DNA from: Eubacteriaceae bacterium
Lineage (GTDB): Bacteria > Bacillota > Clostridia > Lachnospirales > Lachnospiraceae
Direction of reading: 5' to 3'
NCBI GenBank assembly: GCA_910575665.1
Contig: CAJTFB010000002.1
Location: 91,465 to 155,464, forward strand
Length of the DNA: 64,000 bases
Shown here: piece after piece, positions 34,992 to 44,615 of the stretch
Numbering within the stretch: position 1 is the stretch's first letter
How the letters are laid out: each line of letters begins with the position of its first letter
Program-made: the position numbers and the translations under genes
Notes under the pieces: model-generated
Told to the model about the DNA's origin: nothing
What the model saw: the letters and a program-made list of their open reading frames with translations, nothing else
The model's database searches: none

Positions 34992-35348
34992 ATGGGATCG
35001 AACATATTGCAGCTGCTTGCTACGGTTATTATATTTGTGGTGGTTTTGGCAGCTACGTATTATGCCACAAAATGGATTGCCAGATCAGGAGCAATTCAGC
35101 CTCATACGAAGAATATTGAAGTGATTGAAACCTTCAAGATCGCACCGAATAAGTATGTCCAGATTATTAAACTGGGGAGTAAGTACTATTCCATCGGTGT
35201 TACCAAGGAGAATATTACATTTTTAGCTCTTCTTGAGGAAGAACAGTTGGATCTTCAGGAAAAAGAGGAGATGCTGCAAAATGTATCCTTTAAGGATGTT
35301 ATGGGTAAAGTGGCTTCCCGCATCAAAAGCAAAGAACATAAAAAATAA
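34992..35348 (+). CDS. fliO: Flagellar biosynthetic protein FliO (FliZ)
   Basis: 118 residues. One membrane helix (about 5-25), then a small basic domain with IEVIETFKIAPNKYVQIIKLGSKYYSIG-type strands (short form IETFKIAPNKYVQII). FliO assists FliP ring formation. Divergent family, so partly judged by its place before fliP; B. subtilis calls the equivalent fliZ. Confidence 0.85.
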   Translation: MGSNILQLLATVIIFVVVLAATYYATKWIARSGAIQPHTKNIEVIETFKIAPNKYVQIIKLGSKYYSIGVTKENITFLALLEEEQLDLQEKEEMLQNVSFKDVMGKVASRIKSKEHKK

Positions 35349-35369
35349 TAAAGAGAAAAGGTTGGTATT

Positions 35370-36224
35370 ATGAGAACACACAGGAGATTATTTTCGGTTG
35401 TATGTAAAGGGATGTCTCTGGTTTTGGCACTAGTTATATTAACCTTTTTTTCTGGTGCAGTTGTAAACGCCGCTCCCCGTGTCGATTCCAAGGCAGGTGT
35501 GGATGAGATCGGGGGAAGTGGGACAGCAGGTGTGAGTGATCCAGAAGATCCAGATGATTTTCAATTTAATATAACCTCAAATGCGGGAAGCAGTAGTTTG
35601 TCGGCGAGCCTTCAAATGCTTCTTGTATTAACTGTGCTGGCGCTGGCACCATCGATTCTTATTATGATGACTTCATTTACGAGAATCATCGTGGTGCTGC
35701 ATTTTGTGCGTTCAGCCTTGGGAACCCAGACGACGCCGCCCAACCAAGTATTAGTTGGTTTGGCGCTGTTTCTTACAATGTTTATTATGTCACCAGTGAT
35801 ATCCGATGTGAACACCAATTGTGTGCAGCCGTTTCAAAAAGGAGAACTGACGCAAGAAGAAGCATTGAATGAAGGGCTGAAACCAATTCGGGAATTTATG
35901 TTTAAGCAGACTAGTCGTTCGGATATCAAGTTGTTTTTGGATATTGAGGGCAAAAATACAGAGGTAGCTTCTGAAGATGAAGTGCCGACGACGGTTCTTA
36001 TGCCAGCATTTATCATCAGTGAGTTGAGAACGGCATTTATTATCGGATTTCTCATTTATCTGCCATTTATTGTTATAGATATGGTAGTGGCCTCTACATT
36101 GATGTCCATGGGAATGATGATGCTTCCACCGACAACGATATCAATGCCTTTCAAGATTCTCTTGTTTGTTTTGGCAGATGGGTGGAATCTTGTCATAGGA
36201 CAAGTTGTTGAGACTTTTTATTAG
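35370..36224 (+). CDS. fliP: Flagellar export gate protein FliP
   Basis: 284 residues. Cleavable signal peptide (basic head, hydrophobic 14-33, ending VVNAAP), then four membrane helices. Hallmarks: MMTSFTRIIVVLHFVRSALG, TPPNQVLVGLALFLTMF and the C-terminal MGMMMLPPTTISMPFKILLFVL. Longer loop of about 50 residues after the signal peptide than in enteric FliP. Confidence 0.97.
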   Translation: MRTHRRLFSVVCKGMSLVLALVILTFFSGAVVNAAPRVDSKAGVDEIGGSGTAGVSDPEDPDDFQFNITSNAGSSSLSASLQMLLVLTVLALAPSILIMMTSFTRIIVVLHFVRSALGTQTTPPNQVLVGLALFLTMFIMSPVISDVNTNCVQPFQKGELTQEEALNEGLKPIREFMFKQTSRSDIKLFLDIEGKNTEVASEDEVPTTVLMPAFIISELRTAFIIGFLIYLPFIVIDMVVASTLMSMGMMMLPPTTISMPFKILLFVLADGWNLVIGQVVETFY

Positions 36225-36287
36225 TTCGCGACATGCCATTTGGTTGACATGGTAATTTGATAAACAAAAAGGGAGGGTGACTGACAA

Positions 36288-36557
36288 ATGACAGAAGCAG
36301 ATGTGATCGACATTTCAACCCAGATGATCTGGGTTATTATCAAATGTGCCGCACCGCTTTTGCTGGTGTCGCTGATCGTAGGTCTGGTCATCAGTATTTT
36401 TCAGACTGTCACCTCGATCCAGGAGCAGACACTTACTTTTGTTCCGAAGTTGCTTGCTATTTTCATTACATTGCTTCTTACTGGAAGCTGGATTATGAAC
36501 AACTGTGTGGAATTTTTACAGCTGCTTTGTGACAATTTTTCGGTGTTTGTCAAATAG
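36288..36557 (+). CDS. fliQ: Flagellar export gate protein FliQ
   Basis: 89 residues, two membrane helices. GLVISIFQTVTSIQEQTLTF and VPKLLAIF are typical. GGGAGGG before the ATG; 63 bases after fliP. Confidence 0.96.
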   Translation: MTEADVIDISTQMIWVIIKCAAPLLLVSLIVGLVISIFQTVTSIQEQTLTFVPKLLAIFITLLLTGSWIMNNCVEFLQLLCDNFSVFVK

Positions 36558-36622
36558 TGTGGAATCGTGGAATACATCAATGTGCCGAGAACTGACAGGG
36601 TACAGGCGGAATGGAGGATGGA

Positions 36623-37396
36623 ATGAGTTTTTCTGTAGAACATCTGGAATTTTATCTGCTCATACTGATCCGTATTTCTTCTTTTGTTCTGGCGGCGCCT
36701 ATTTTTAGTTTTCAGACGATTCCGATGAAGGTTAAGCTGGCACTAAGTATTGTACTGTCTATTGTAGCCATTCAGGTGGTTCCAGTGGTGGAATTGGATT
36801 ACACGGGAATTATAGGTTATTCGGCGTTGGTTATTCAGGAATCACTAGTTGGGATAGTGCTGGGATTTATGTGCAATGCCTGTATCTATATCGTATCCTT
36901 TGCTGGACAGCTTATGGATATTGAGATTGGTTTATCGATGGCAAATATGTTTGATCCGCTAACCCGTATTCAGGTTTCCGTAACAGGTAATATTTATAAT
37001 TATCTGCTTATGCTCGTGATGGTGGTAACAAATATGCATCATTATGTACTTCGGGCGATACTGGATACCTTTCGCTATTTTAATATTGGGAGGGCGTTAT
37101 TTAGCGAGAATTTGGTGGAGACGGCCGTAGATTTTATGGCGAATTATTTCATGATCGGTTTCCGGATCGTGCTACCGGTATTTGCCTGTATGCTGGTGAT
37201 CAATGTAGTGCTGGGAGTCCTTACAAGGGCAGCGCCTCAGATGAATATGTTTGTGGTCGGACTTCAGATGAAAGTATTGGTAGGTATACTGATTCTTCTC
37301 ATTATACTTCCCTCGCTGCCGATGGTGACAAACTTTGTGTTTGACCATATGAAGGAAGTCGTGTTACAGATTTATAATTCTTTTACACCGAAATAG
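36623..37396 (+). CDS. fliR: Flagellar export gate protein FliR
   Basis: 258 residues, about six membrane helices. Conserved FAGQLMDIEIGLSMANMFDP and ANYFMIGFRIVLPVF; C-terminal MNMFVVGLQMKVLVGI. ATG 36623 follows GGAGG; ATG 36611 four codons earlier is possible but poorer. Confidence 0.95.
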   Translation: MSFSVEHLEFYLLILIRISSFVLAAPIFSFQTIPMKVKLALSIVLSIVAIQVVPVVELDYTGIIGYSALVIQESLVGIVLGFMCNACIYIVSFAGQLMDIEIGLSMANMFDPLTRIQVSVTGNIYNYLLMLVMVVTNMHHYVLRAILDTFRYFNIGRALFSENLVETAVDFMANYFMIGFRIVLPVFACMLVINVVLGVLTRAAPQMNMFVVGLQMKVLVGILILLIILPSLPMVTNFVFDHMKEVVLQIYNSFTPK

Positions 37397-37433
37397 GAGC
37401 TGTTAAAAGAATCTTTTGCGGGCAGGTGAAACA

Positions 37434-38546
37434 ATGGAGAACTGTCATATGCTGGGGTATAATCTTCAGTTTTTCGCCAAGGATGGAGAAGGCGGAGAGA
37501 AGACAGAGGAAGCAACACCGAAAAAGCTGGAGGAAGCCAGAAAAGAAGGACAGGTGGCCAAAAGCCAGGATATGGCAGTGGCGATCCTTCTTATCATTCT
37601 GTTTACCAGTCTGAGGTTTTTCGGGGGATATATGTATGACCGGTTTGTACAGGTTTTTGTAACATATTCCAATAGTATTAGTGAATATGCATATGATTTT
37701 AATTCAGACCGAGTAATGAATCTTTTGGCTTTTGGGGGAAAAGAGATTCTTATGATCTGTGGCCCGATTATGGCACTGGCGCTTATAGCTGCCGTAGCTG
37801 TCAATGTGGCACAGGTTAAATGGAAACCTACTGGGAAACCAATGAAACCGAAAATATCCAAGATCAGTCCGGTATCCGGATTTAAACGGATGTTTTCCAA
37901 GGATAAATTATTTGAGCTGGCGAAATCACTTGTTAAACTCGCCGTATTGTTTTATGTGGTGTATGATTCGCTTAAGGATGAATGGGGACTGGTAGTAAAT
38001 ATTTACAAGCTGGATCTGGTGCCGGCGCTGGAGTTAATCGTTGGTACGGTGATCAACGTAGGTTTTAAGATCAGTATTGTTTTTCTTATTCTTGCGGCAG
38101 CGGATTATTATTATCAAAAACGTAAGTTTAGAAAAGATATGAGGATGACCAAGCAGGAAGTAAAGGATGAGTATAAAAATACAGAGGGGAATCCACAGAT
38201 CAAAGGAAGGATCCGGAGCAAGATGCAAGAGGCGTCGAGACGCCGTATGATGCAGAGTGTCCCGGAGGCGGATGTGGTCATCACAAACCCGACCCATCTG
38301 GCTGTTGCCATTAAATATGATAAAGCTCTAGGAGATGCACCAGTGGTGCTGGCAAAAGGAGCAGACTTTTTGGCAGCCAGAATAAAAGATGTGGCGAGGG
38401 ACAATAAAGTTGAGATTGTGGAAAATAAGCCCCTGGCAAGGATGTTGTATTATAATGTTGAAATTGGAGACCAGATACCACCAGAGCTTTATCAGATGGT
38501 GGCCGAGATACTGGCATATGTATATAGCCTGCAGGGAAAAATATAA
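37434..38546 (+). CDS. flhB: Flagellar export switch protein FlhB
   Basis: 370 residues. N-terminal GEKTEEATPKKLEEARKEGQ, four membrane helices, and the cytoplasmic autocleavage motif NPTH in VITNPTHLAVAIKYD. The self-cut after Asn changes export specificity from hook to filament. ATG 37434 after AGGTGA is chosen; TTG 37416 in frame is an alternative. An N-terminal hydrophobic addition (LGYNLQFF) resembles Clostridial versions. Confidence 0.96.
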   Translation: MENCHMLGYNLQFFAKDGEGGEKTEEATPKKLEEARKEGQVAKSQDMAVAILLIILFTSLRFFGGYMYDRFVQVFVTYSNSISEYAYDFNSDRVMNLLAFGGKEILMICGPIMALALIAAVAVNVAQVKWKPTGKPMKPKISKISPVSGFKRMFSKDKLFELAKSLVKLAVLFYVVYDSLKDEWGLVVNIYKLDLVPALELIVGTVINVGFKISIVFLILAAADYYYQKRKFRKDMRMTKQEVKDEYKNTEGNPQIKGRIRSKMQEASRRRMMQSVPEADVVITNPTHLAVAIKYDKALGDAPVVLAKGADFLAARIKDVARDNKVEIVENKPLARMLYYNVEIGDQIPPELYQMVAEILAYVYSLQGKI

Positions 38547-38567
38547 CAGTTTGGAGGTGGATCGGAT

Positions 38568-40604
38568 ATGAAAAAGGTGGATATTATATTGGGATGTTTT
38601 GTTTTAGTACCTATATTATGTCTGATCATTCCGGTTCCGCTAGTTTTACTAGATATTTTATTTACATTGAACATAGCCATATCCATGATTGTTCTTTTTA
38701 GTTCGTTGTTTGCCAAAGAACCTCTGGATATGTCAACTTTTCCTACCCTTTTGCTTTTGACGACACTGTTTCGATTATCTCTGAATGTAAGCTCGACGAG
38801 AAACATTCTTCTGAATGGTGAGGCGGGAAACGTAGTAAGTACATTTGGTAACTTCGTGGGCGGTGGTGATCTTGTAGTCGGAGGAGTTGTGTTTATTATC
38901 CTGATTATCGTTCAGCTCATGGTGATCAATAAAGGTTCTGAGCGTGTGTCGGAAGTTACCGCGAGGTTTACGCTGGATGCTATGCCTGGTAAACAGATGG
39001 CGATCGATGCCGATCTGAATACCGGAGCGATTACGGATGAAGAAGCGAAGGAACGAAGAGAGAAAATACAGTCAGAAGCGGCATTCTTTGGATCGATGGA
39101 TGGTGCTACTAAGTATGTTAAAGGAGATGCGACAGCAGGACTTCTGATCACTGTAATCAATTTTGTTGGTGGTCTGATCTTAGGAATCGTGATGAATGGT
39201 ATGGAGGCTCAGGCAGCTTTGCAGACTTATTCCATACTGACCATCGGTGACGGACTTACCAGCCAGATTCCATCTCTTATGATTTCTCTGGCAACAGGTG
39301 TCCTTGTGACGAAAGGTACCAAGGATGCAGATGTCGGTGGCGTGCTGCAAAAGCAGCTTTTGGGTACACCGAAAGTGTTGCTAATCGTTGGATGTGCCTT
39401 GATTGGGCTAGGTGTGTTTACTCCGATGAACATTCTTATCTTCAGCGGTTATGGTATCTTTTTTATCATTACTTCCAGAATGATGACCAACGAACTGGAG
39501 ATGGAAGAGACGGATGCCCAGATCAGCGAAGAAGAAGAGTCTGCGGAGGAGATCCGAAGACCAGAAAACGTTACGTCACTGTTGAAAGTAGACTCCATCG
39601 AGCTGGAGTTTGGATATGGTATCATACCTCTTGCCGATGTGAACCAGGGAGGTGACCTGCTGGATCGTGTCGTAATGATAAGACGGCAGATCGCTCTGGA
39701 GCTGGGGTGCGTTGTTCCGATGATTCGTCTTCGGGATAATATACAGTTGAATCCGAATCAGTATGTGATCAAAATTAAGGGAATCCCGGTCAGCGAGGGA
39801 GAGATTTTATTCGACCACTATATGGCGATGAATCCTGGTTTTGTGGAAGAAGAATTGACGGGAATCCCGACTTTTGAGCCATCTTTCCATCTTCCGGCGA
39901 TCTGGATCACAGAAGGGCAGAGAGAGCGTGCGGAATCTCTGGGATATACGGTGGTGGACCCGCCGTCCATCATAGCAACCCACTTGATGGAGATTATTCG
40001 TGGCAATCTACATGAGCTTCTTACCAGACAGGATGTACAGAATCTTATCGACAATGTGAAAGAGGCGAATGATACTCTCGTATCCGAACTGGTGCCTAAG
40101 ATGCTCAGTGTGGGAGAGATTCAGAAGGTATTGCAGAATCTGTTATTTGAGGGCATTTCCATCCGTGATCTGATTACGATTTTTGAGACGCTGGCGGATT
40201 ATGCACCTACGACCCATGATACAGATATCCTCACGGAATATGTAAGGCAGAATCTGAAGCGGGCGATATCCAATAAATATTTTACCCGCAGCGAGGCCAC
40301 CAGTGTAATTACGCTGGATCCAAAAGTGGAGCAGGAGATTATGAATTCTGTGAAGCAGTCCGAGCAGGGATCTTATCTTGCCCTGGATCCGGATTACTCT
40401 TCTCAAATTATGGAGGCACTTAGAGAAGAGAGTACCAAGCTAGAGGAATTGGGCAAAACACCAATTATTATTACCTCTCCTATCGTGAGAATGTATTTTA
40501 AACATCTGACGATGGAGCAATTTAAGAATTTGCATGTTTTATCATATAATGAGATTGACTCAGATGTTGAGCTTCAGTCAGTAGGGATGGTGACTACCGA
40601 ATGA
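38568..40604 (+). CDS. flhA: Flagellar export gate protein FlhA
   Basis: 678 residues. About eight membrane helices in the first 310, with the FHIPEP-region signature RFTLDAMPGKQMAIDADLNTG (use: TLDAMPGKQMAIDADL) and DEEAKERREKI. Large cytoplasmic C-domain (330-678) that docks chaperone-substrate pairs. Four-base ATGA overlap with flhF. Confidence 0.97.
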   Translation: MKKVDIILGCFVLVPILCLIIPVPLVLLDILFTLNIAISMIVLFSSLFAKEPLDMSTFPTLLLLTTLFRLSLNVSSTRNILLNGEAGNVVSTFGNFVGGGDLVVGGVVFIILIIVQLMVINKGSERVSEVTARFTLDAMPGKQMAIDADLNTGAITDEEAKERREKIQSEAAFFGSMDGATKYVKGDATAGLLITVINFVGGLILGIVMNGMEAQAALQTYSILTIGDGLTSQIPSLMISLATGVLVTKGTKDADVGGVLQKQLLGTPKVLLIVGCALIGLGVFTPMNILIFSGYGIFFIITSRMMTNELEMEETDAQISEEEESAEEIRRPENVTSLLKVDSIELEFGYGIIPLADVNQGGDLLDRVVMIRRQIALELGCVVPMIRLRDNIQLNPNQYVIKIKGIPVSEGEILFDHYMAMNPGFVEEELTGIPTFEPSFHLPAIWITEGQRERAESLGYTVVDPPSIIATHLMEIIRGNLHELLTRQDVQNLIDNVKEANDTLVSELVPKMLSVGEIQKVLQNLLFEGISIRDLITIFETLADYAPTTHDTDILTEYVRQNLKRAISNKYFTRSEATSVITLDPKVEQEIMNSVKQSEQGSYLALDPDYSSQIMEALREESTKLEELGKTPIIITSPIVRMYFKHLTMEQFKNLHVLSYNEIDSDVELQSVGMVTTE

Positions 40605-41857
40605 TTATAAAAAAATTTTTGGCGGCAACAGAGACAGAGGCAATAGAAATGGCAAAAAGAGAACTGGGGAGCAATGCCATTGTGATGAATATTAAGAAGG
40701 TGCGTCCCCGCGGATTTGCTAAGTTTTTTATAAAATCCAAGGTAGAGGTGACCGCTGCACTGGATGAAAATGTCGTTTATGATACAGATAATAAAAATCC
40801 AGCTTCTGATGAGAAGAGGGATGGCGTGGCATTGGAACTGACTGCTCCCAAGTTTGTACCAGATATTGTGGCAGTCGAGGGTGAGGATAAGAACGTGGCA
40901 ACAATCGAGGAAAAACTGGACAGCCTTCAAAAGATGCTGGAAAAACAAATGTCTGATAAAATGCAGGAAGAAAAGACATACCCTGCGGAAGAAGAGATGG
41001 ATCGTGAACCGTCTCGAAAGGAGATACAGTCAGAGAAGAGAAGTAAAGAGATCAGTAAAGCGAAGGCATGTAAAGAATTGATTCGCAAACAAATGATTCA
41101 GAATGAAGTAGAGGAATCTATTGCGGAGATGCTGATCGATGAGGTGGACCGTTCTTTACCTAAAGATGCGGCGCTGGATCAGATTTTAGCGGCAATCTAT
41201 CAAAAAATTATTCTGATGACAGGCCAACCCTACGTGCTGGATAAGGAAGTAGAAGAGGGAGAGACCAAGTATGTATTTTTTCTTGGTTCTACAGGTGTAG
41301 GGAAAACAACGACCATTGCTAAAATTGCTTCTCGGATGAAATTGAACCACAAAAAAAATATTGCCCTTGTTACAGCGGATACCTTTCGGATCGCTGCGGT
41401 GGAGCAGTTGAAGACGTATGCGAATATACTCAATGTTCCCATTAAGGTGGTTTATAGCCCGGAAGAACTGGGAGAGATGCGAGAAGAATTAGATCAATTT
41501 GATATTTGTTTTATTGATACCGCGGGATGTTCTCATAAAAATAGGGAACAAATGGAGAACATTGAGAATCTGATAGAGCAGATTCCGATTTCCAGACGAG
41601 AGGTTTATCTGGTGTTGAATGCGGGGGCGAAGTACAACGATCTGAAGGATATTGCAGATGTATATTCTGATCTTACGGATTTTAGCCTTATTTTTACAAA
41701 ATTGGACGAAACTTCGTCGGCGGGAGTCATGTTGAATATGCGGACATACACGGATCGGCCGCTTTCCTATGTTACATGGGGACAGAACGTGCCGGATGAT
41801 ATCGGAAAGGTAGATGCACAGAAGATCGCAAAAAAACTATTAGGAGGTAAGTCGTAG
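40601..41857 (+). CDS. flhF: SRP-like GTPase FlhF
   Basis: 418 residues. N-terminal B domain, charged linker with Glu/Lys runs (about 100-160), N-helix domain, and G domain with P-loop GSTGVGKT (229-236), VTADTFRIAAVEQLKTY, DTAGCSHKN and FTKLDETSSAGVML. In most relatives DTAG is followed by RS; here the C-S-H stands instead. Controls flagellar number/position with FlhG, next gene. Confidence 0.95.
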   Translation: MIIKKFLAATETEAIEMAKRELGSNAIVMNIKKVRPRGFAKFFIKSKVEVTAALDENVVYDTDNKNPASDEKRDGVALELTAPKFVPDIVAVEGEDKNVATIEEKLDSLQKMLEKQMSDKMQEEKTYPAEEEMDREPSRKEIQSEKRSKEISKAKACKELIRKQMIQNEVEESIAEMLIDEVDRSLPKDAALDQILAAIYQKIILMTGQPYVLDKEVEEGETKYVFFLGSTGVGKTTTIAKIASRMKLNHKKNIALVTADTFRIAAVEQLKTYANILNVPIKVVYSPEELGEMREELDQFDICFIDTAGCSHKNREQMENIENLIEQIPISRREVYLVLNAGAKYNDLKDIADVYSDLTDFSLIFTKLDETSSAGVMLNMRTYTDRPLSYVTWGQNVPDDIGKVDAQKIAKKLLGGKS

Positions 41858-42744
41858 TGGATCAGGCAGAACGGTTGAGAAACATTATCAAAAAACAAGA
41901 CTTTAAGGCTGACCATGAGCGGGTTGCTAAGGTGATCACTGTCACAAGTGGCAAAGGTGGTGTGGGAAAGACCAGCCTTTCCGTGAATTTGGCGATCCAG
42001 CTTGGTCGTTTGGGAAAGCGGGTTGTTGTTTTTGATGCTGATTTTGGCCTTGCCAATATTGAGATCATGCTGGGGATACGTCCCAAGTATAATCTGGCAG
42101 ATTTGATGTATCGGGGAAAAAGTATCGAGGATATTATTACATATGGCCCGGAAAATATTGGGTTTATATCAGGGGGCTCTGGTATCAATGAACTGGCAAA
42201 TCTAACAAGGGATCAGGTATTTTCGATGGTCCATCGTCTGGGAGATCTAGATCGGATTGCCGATGTGGTCATTGTTGATACAGGGGCTGGAATTAGTGAT
42301 ACGGTACTTGAATTTGTGGCAGCCAGTGAAGAAGTGCTGTTGGTGGCAACACCAGAACCCACATCTATCACAGATGCCTATGCGCTTCTTAAGACGTTGA
42401 ACAAGAAAGCTTCTTACCGCCCGGAAAAAACCGTGGTGAAAATGGTGGCAAACCAGGTACGAGGAGAGAGTGAAGCAGCAGAACTTTTTGAAAAGCTTGG
42501 AATAGTGGTGGAAAAATTTCTGGATATAAAAGTAGAATTTCTTGGATCTGTACCATACAATAGGAATATGCAGCGTGCTATCATGCGTCAGGCGCCGGTT
42601 TCCATCAGTGATCCAGAGTCCGATTCTGCGAGAGCTGTGAAAAATATTGCCCGCTGCCTGGAAGACGTAATGACGAAAAAGGCAGATAAAGGCGGTATTG
42701 TTAAACTGTTCTCTAGTGTGATACGTATGCGGTTTATGAAGTGA
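41857..42744 (+). CDS. flhG: MinD-like ATPase FlhG (YlxH)
   Basis: 295 residues. N-terminal DQAERLR motif (the conserved DQA.L.R helix that stimulates FlhF), deviant Walker A GKGGVGKT (32-39), FDADFGLANIEIMLG, and VIVDTGAGIS. C-terminal basic/hydrophobic amphipathic helix (VKLFSSVIRMRFM) for membrane binding. GTG start overlaps the flhF stop by one base; AGGAGGT upstream. Confidence 0.96.
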   Translation: MDQAERLRNIIKKQDFKADHERVAKVITVTSGKGGVGKTSLSVNLAIQLGRLGKRVVVFDADFGLANIEIMLGIRPKYNLADLMYRGKSIEDIITYGPENIGFISGGSGINELANLTRDQVFSMVHRLGDLDRIADVVIVDTGAGISDTVLEFVAASEEVLLVATPEPTSITDAYALLKTLNKKASYRPEKTVVKMVANQVRGESEAAELFEKLGIVVEKFLDIKVEFLGSVPYNRNMQRAIMRQAPVSISDPESDSARAVKNIARCLEDVMTKKADKGGIVKLFSSVIRMRFMK

Positions 42745-42777
42745 CGATAAGAAGTCTATTTAGGATGGAGATAATTT

Positions 42778-43533
42778 ATGCGGAAAGCGATAATCAATAT
42801 CGGTGATAAAATTGAACTCACCCATGTGAAAAGTGCTTATAGGAGAAAATTGTCGGATCGCACATATGGAAGCAAGCTTTTGGATTATGATGGCTTTCGG
42901 GAAGCTAAAGTTTCCATGCCCATTTATGAGGGGAAAATTGTGCCTCTTGAATTGGGTGATGAATACGATCTGTGTTTTTTTACTTCTTTCGGTTTATTCC
43001 GATGCCGTGCCAAAGTGAAGAAAAGATTCCGGGAGGGGAGAATGCATGTGCTTCAGATGGAGTTTCTTTCCCTGCCCAAAAAGTATCAGAGACGAAAATT
43101 TTTCCGTCTTGAATGTATGATGGAGATTCGCTATCGCGAGATCTCCCAGGACGAGAAAGTTCTATATGATCTGGTGGAAGCAGATGAGATCGAAGATTTT
43201 GAGAAGCAGCTTTACGAGAAAAAGATGCGCGAACTTGCTAGTCGCTGGAACAGAGCACTATTGACAGATATCAGTGGAGGCGGTGTGCGCCTTCAATGTA
43301 AGGATAAAGTAGATCCAGGCACATTTATTGAGGTGGATATTCCTCTCCAGACGGCGGCAATGGGAGCGTTTAAGTTTCGTTGTATGGCGAAAGTTGTGGC
43401 GACAGTAGATATCAAAAATGGAGCATATCATTCAGAACTTCGCTGCGAGTTTGATAATATTGGGCGAGAACAGCGAGAATTAGTGGTGAAATATGTCTTT
43501 GAAGAGCAGAAAAGACGATTAAGAAAGGAATAA
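42778..43533 (+). CDS. PilZ-domain c-di-GMP receptor (YcgR-like)
   Basis: 251 residues: N-terminal YcgR-type beta domain (about 1-95) and C-terminal PilZ domain. The c-di-GMP signature is complete: R106 and R110 in QRRKFFRLEC (RxxxR) and D164-I-S-G-G-G (DxSxxG). An acidic helical insertion (about 125-150, EADEIEDFEKQLYEKK) lies between the two motifs. In other bacteria such proteins slow the motor by contacting FliG/MotA. Its presence in the operon couples motility to c-di-GMP. Confidence 0.92.
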   Translation: MRKAIINIGDKIELTHVKSAYRRKLSDRTYGSKLLDYDGFREAKVSMPIYEGKIVPLELGDEYDLCFFTSFGLFRCRAKVKKRFREGRMHVLQMEFLSLPKKYQRRKFFRLECMMEIRYREISQDEKVLYDLVEADEIEDFEKQLYEKKMRELASRWNRALLTDISGGGVRLQCKDKVDPGTFIEVDIPLQTAAMGAFKFRCMAKVVATVDIKNGAYHSELRCEFDNIGREQRELVVKYVFEEQKRRLRKE

Positions 43534-43534
43534 T

Positions 43535-44614
43535 ATGAAAAAAATTCTGATTGTTGATGACTCTGCACTTATGAGAAGGGTCATGTCTGATATAATATCA
43601 TCAGAACCTGGAATGACTGTTGCGAATACAGCGGATAATGGTTCAACTGCGGTAAGATATTTAGAGAGTGGTAAACGATATGACTGTATCCTTTTAGATA
43701 TCAATATGCCCAAAATGGATGGCATCGGTTTTTTGACATATATCAATGAAAAACGCATTACCATACCTGTTTTGGTGGTTAGTTCCATTGCCAGCCAAAG
43801 CACCAAGGAGACCATGCGGGCATTGGAATTGGGGGCCTATGACTTTGTGAAAAAACCGGATGGAGTTGCCACATCGGAGTTTAAAGATCAGTTGTTACAG
43901 AAGGTCAAATGTGCTTTTGGACTTAAGCCAATGTCATATCAGGAACCAACGATCCTAAGACAGCCAGAACCACATGCGTTTAAACCAGCGATAAGGTCCC
44001 AGAGATGGCAGGGGACTTCTAGCGGCAGAGGAACGATTCTTTTTATTGCTTCTTCTACAGGAGGGCCGAAAGCGCTTCAGTCAGTAGTTCCCAGATTCCC
44101 GAAGAATATCGGATGTCCCATCGTGGTGGTGCAGCACATGCCGGAGGGCTTTACTAATTCTTTGGCAGAGCGTCTCAATGAGATGAGCCAGTGCCAGGTA
44201 AAAGAGGCTGCGGACGGTGAGACATTGCAGAGTGGTGTTGTATACGTGGCAAAGGGAGGATATCAGCTTCGGGCAGAATCAAAGAATTTGAATGAGCATA
44301 GTTTGGCGGTCAGGAAAGAAGAACCAAGAGGGGGACTTCGCCCCTGCGCCGACATTTTTCTTGAATCTCTTTTGAATTCCAGTTATCAGAGGATTTTTTG
44401 TGGAATACTGACCGGTATGGGAAGCGACGGGACGAAGGGACTTATACAGTTAAAACAATGCAAAAAGGTTTACACGGTGGGGCAGAGCGAGGAATCCTGT
44501 GTTGTATATGGCATGCCCCGCGCAGCAGTAAAAGCAGGTGTTGTAGATGAAGTGGCTGATTTACAGAAGGTTGCTGATTTGCTGATCGCTGCTATGCAGC
44601 AGAATGGAGGATAA
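43535..44614 (+). CDS. cheB: Chemoreceptor methylesterase/glutaminase CheB
   Basis: 359 residues. Receiver domain with Asp8-Asp9 and phospho-acceptor Asp55, a linker, then the methylesterase domain with the catalytic Ser in IASSTGGPKAL, His in VVQHMPEGF and Asp in GMGSDGTKG. Its counterpart methyltransferase cheR is not in the window. Confidence 0.96.
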   Translation: MKKILIVDDSALMRRVMSDIISSEPGMTVANTADNGSTAVRYLESGKRYDCILLDINMPKMDGIGFLTYINEKRITIPVLVVSSIASQSTKETMRALELGAYDFVKKPDGVATSEFKDQLLQKVKCAFGLKPMSYQEPTILRQPEPHAFKPAIRSQRWQGTSSGRGTILFIASSTGGPKALQSVVPRFPKNIGCPIVVVQHMPEGFTNSLAERLNEMSQCQVKEAADGETLQSGVVYVAKGGYQLRAESKNLNEHSLAVRKEEPRGGLRPCADIFLESLLNSSYQRIFCGILTGMGSDGTKGLIQLKQCKKVYTVGQSEESCVVYGMPRAAVKAGVVDEVADLQKVADLLIAAMQQNGG

Positions 44615-44615
44615 A

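Noticed and set aside
36225..36287. Promoter between fliP and fliQ (TTGACA present)
   Set aside because: The TTGACA has no -10 at a proper distance; GATAAAC is only about 10 bases away.
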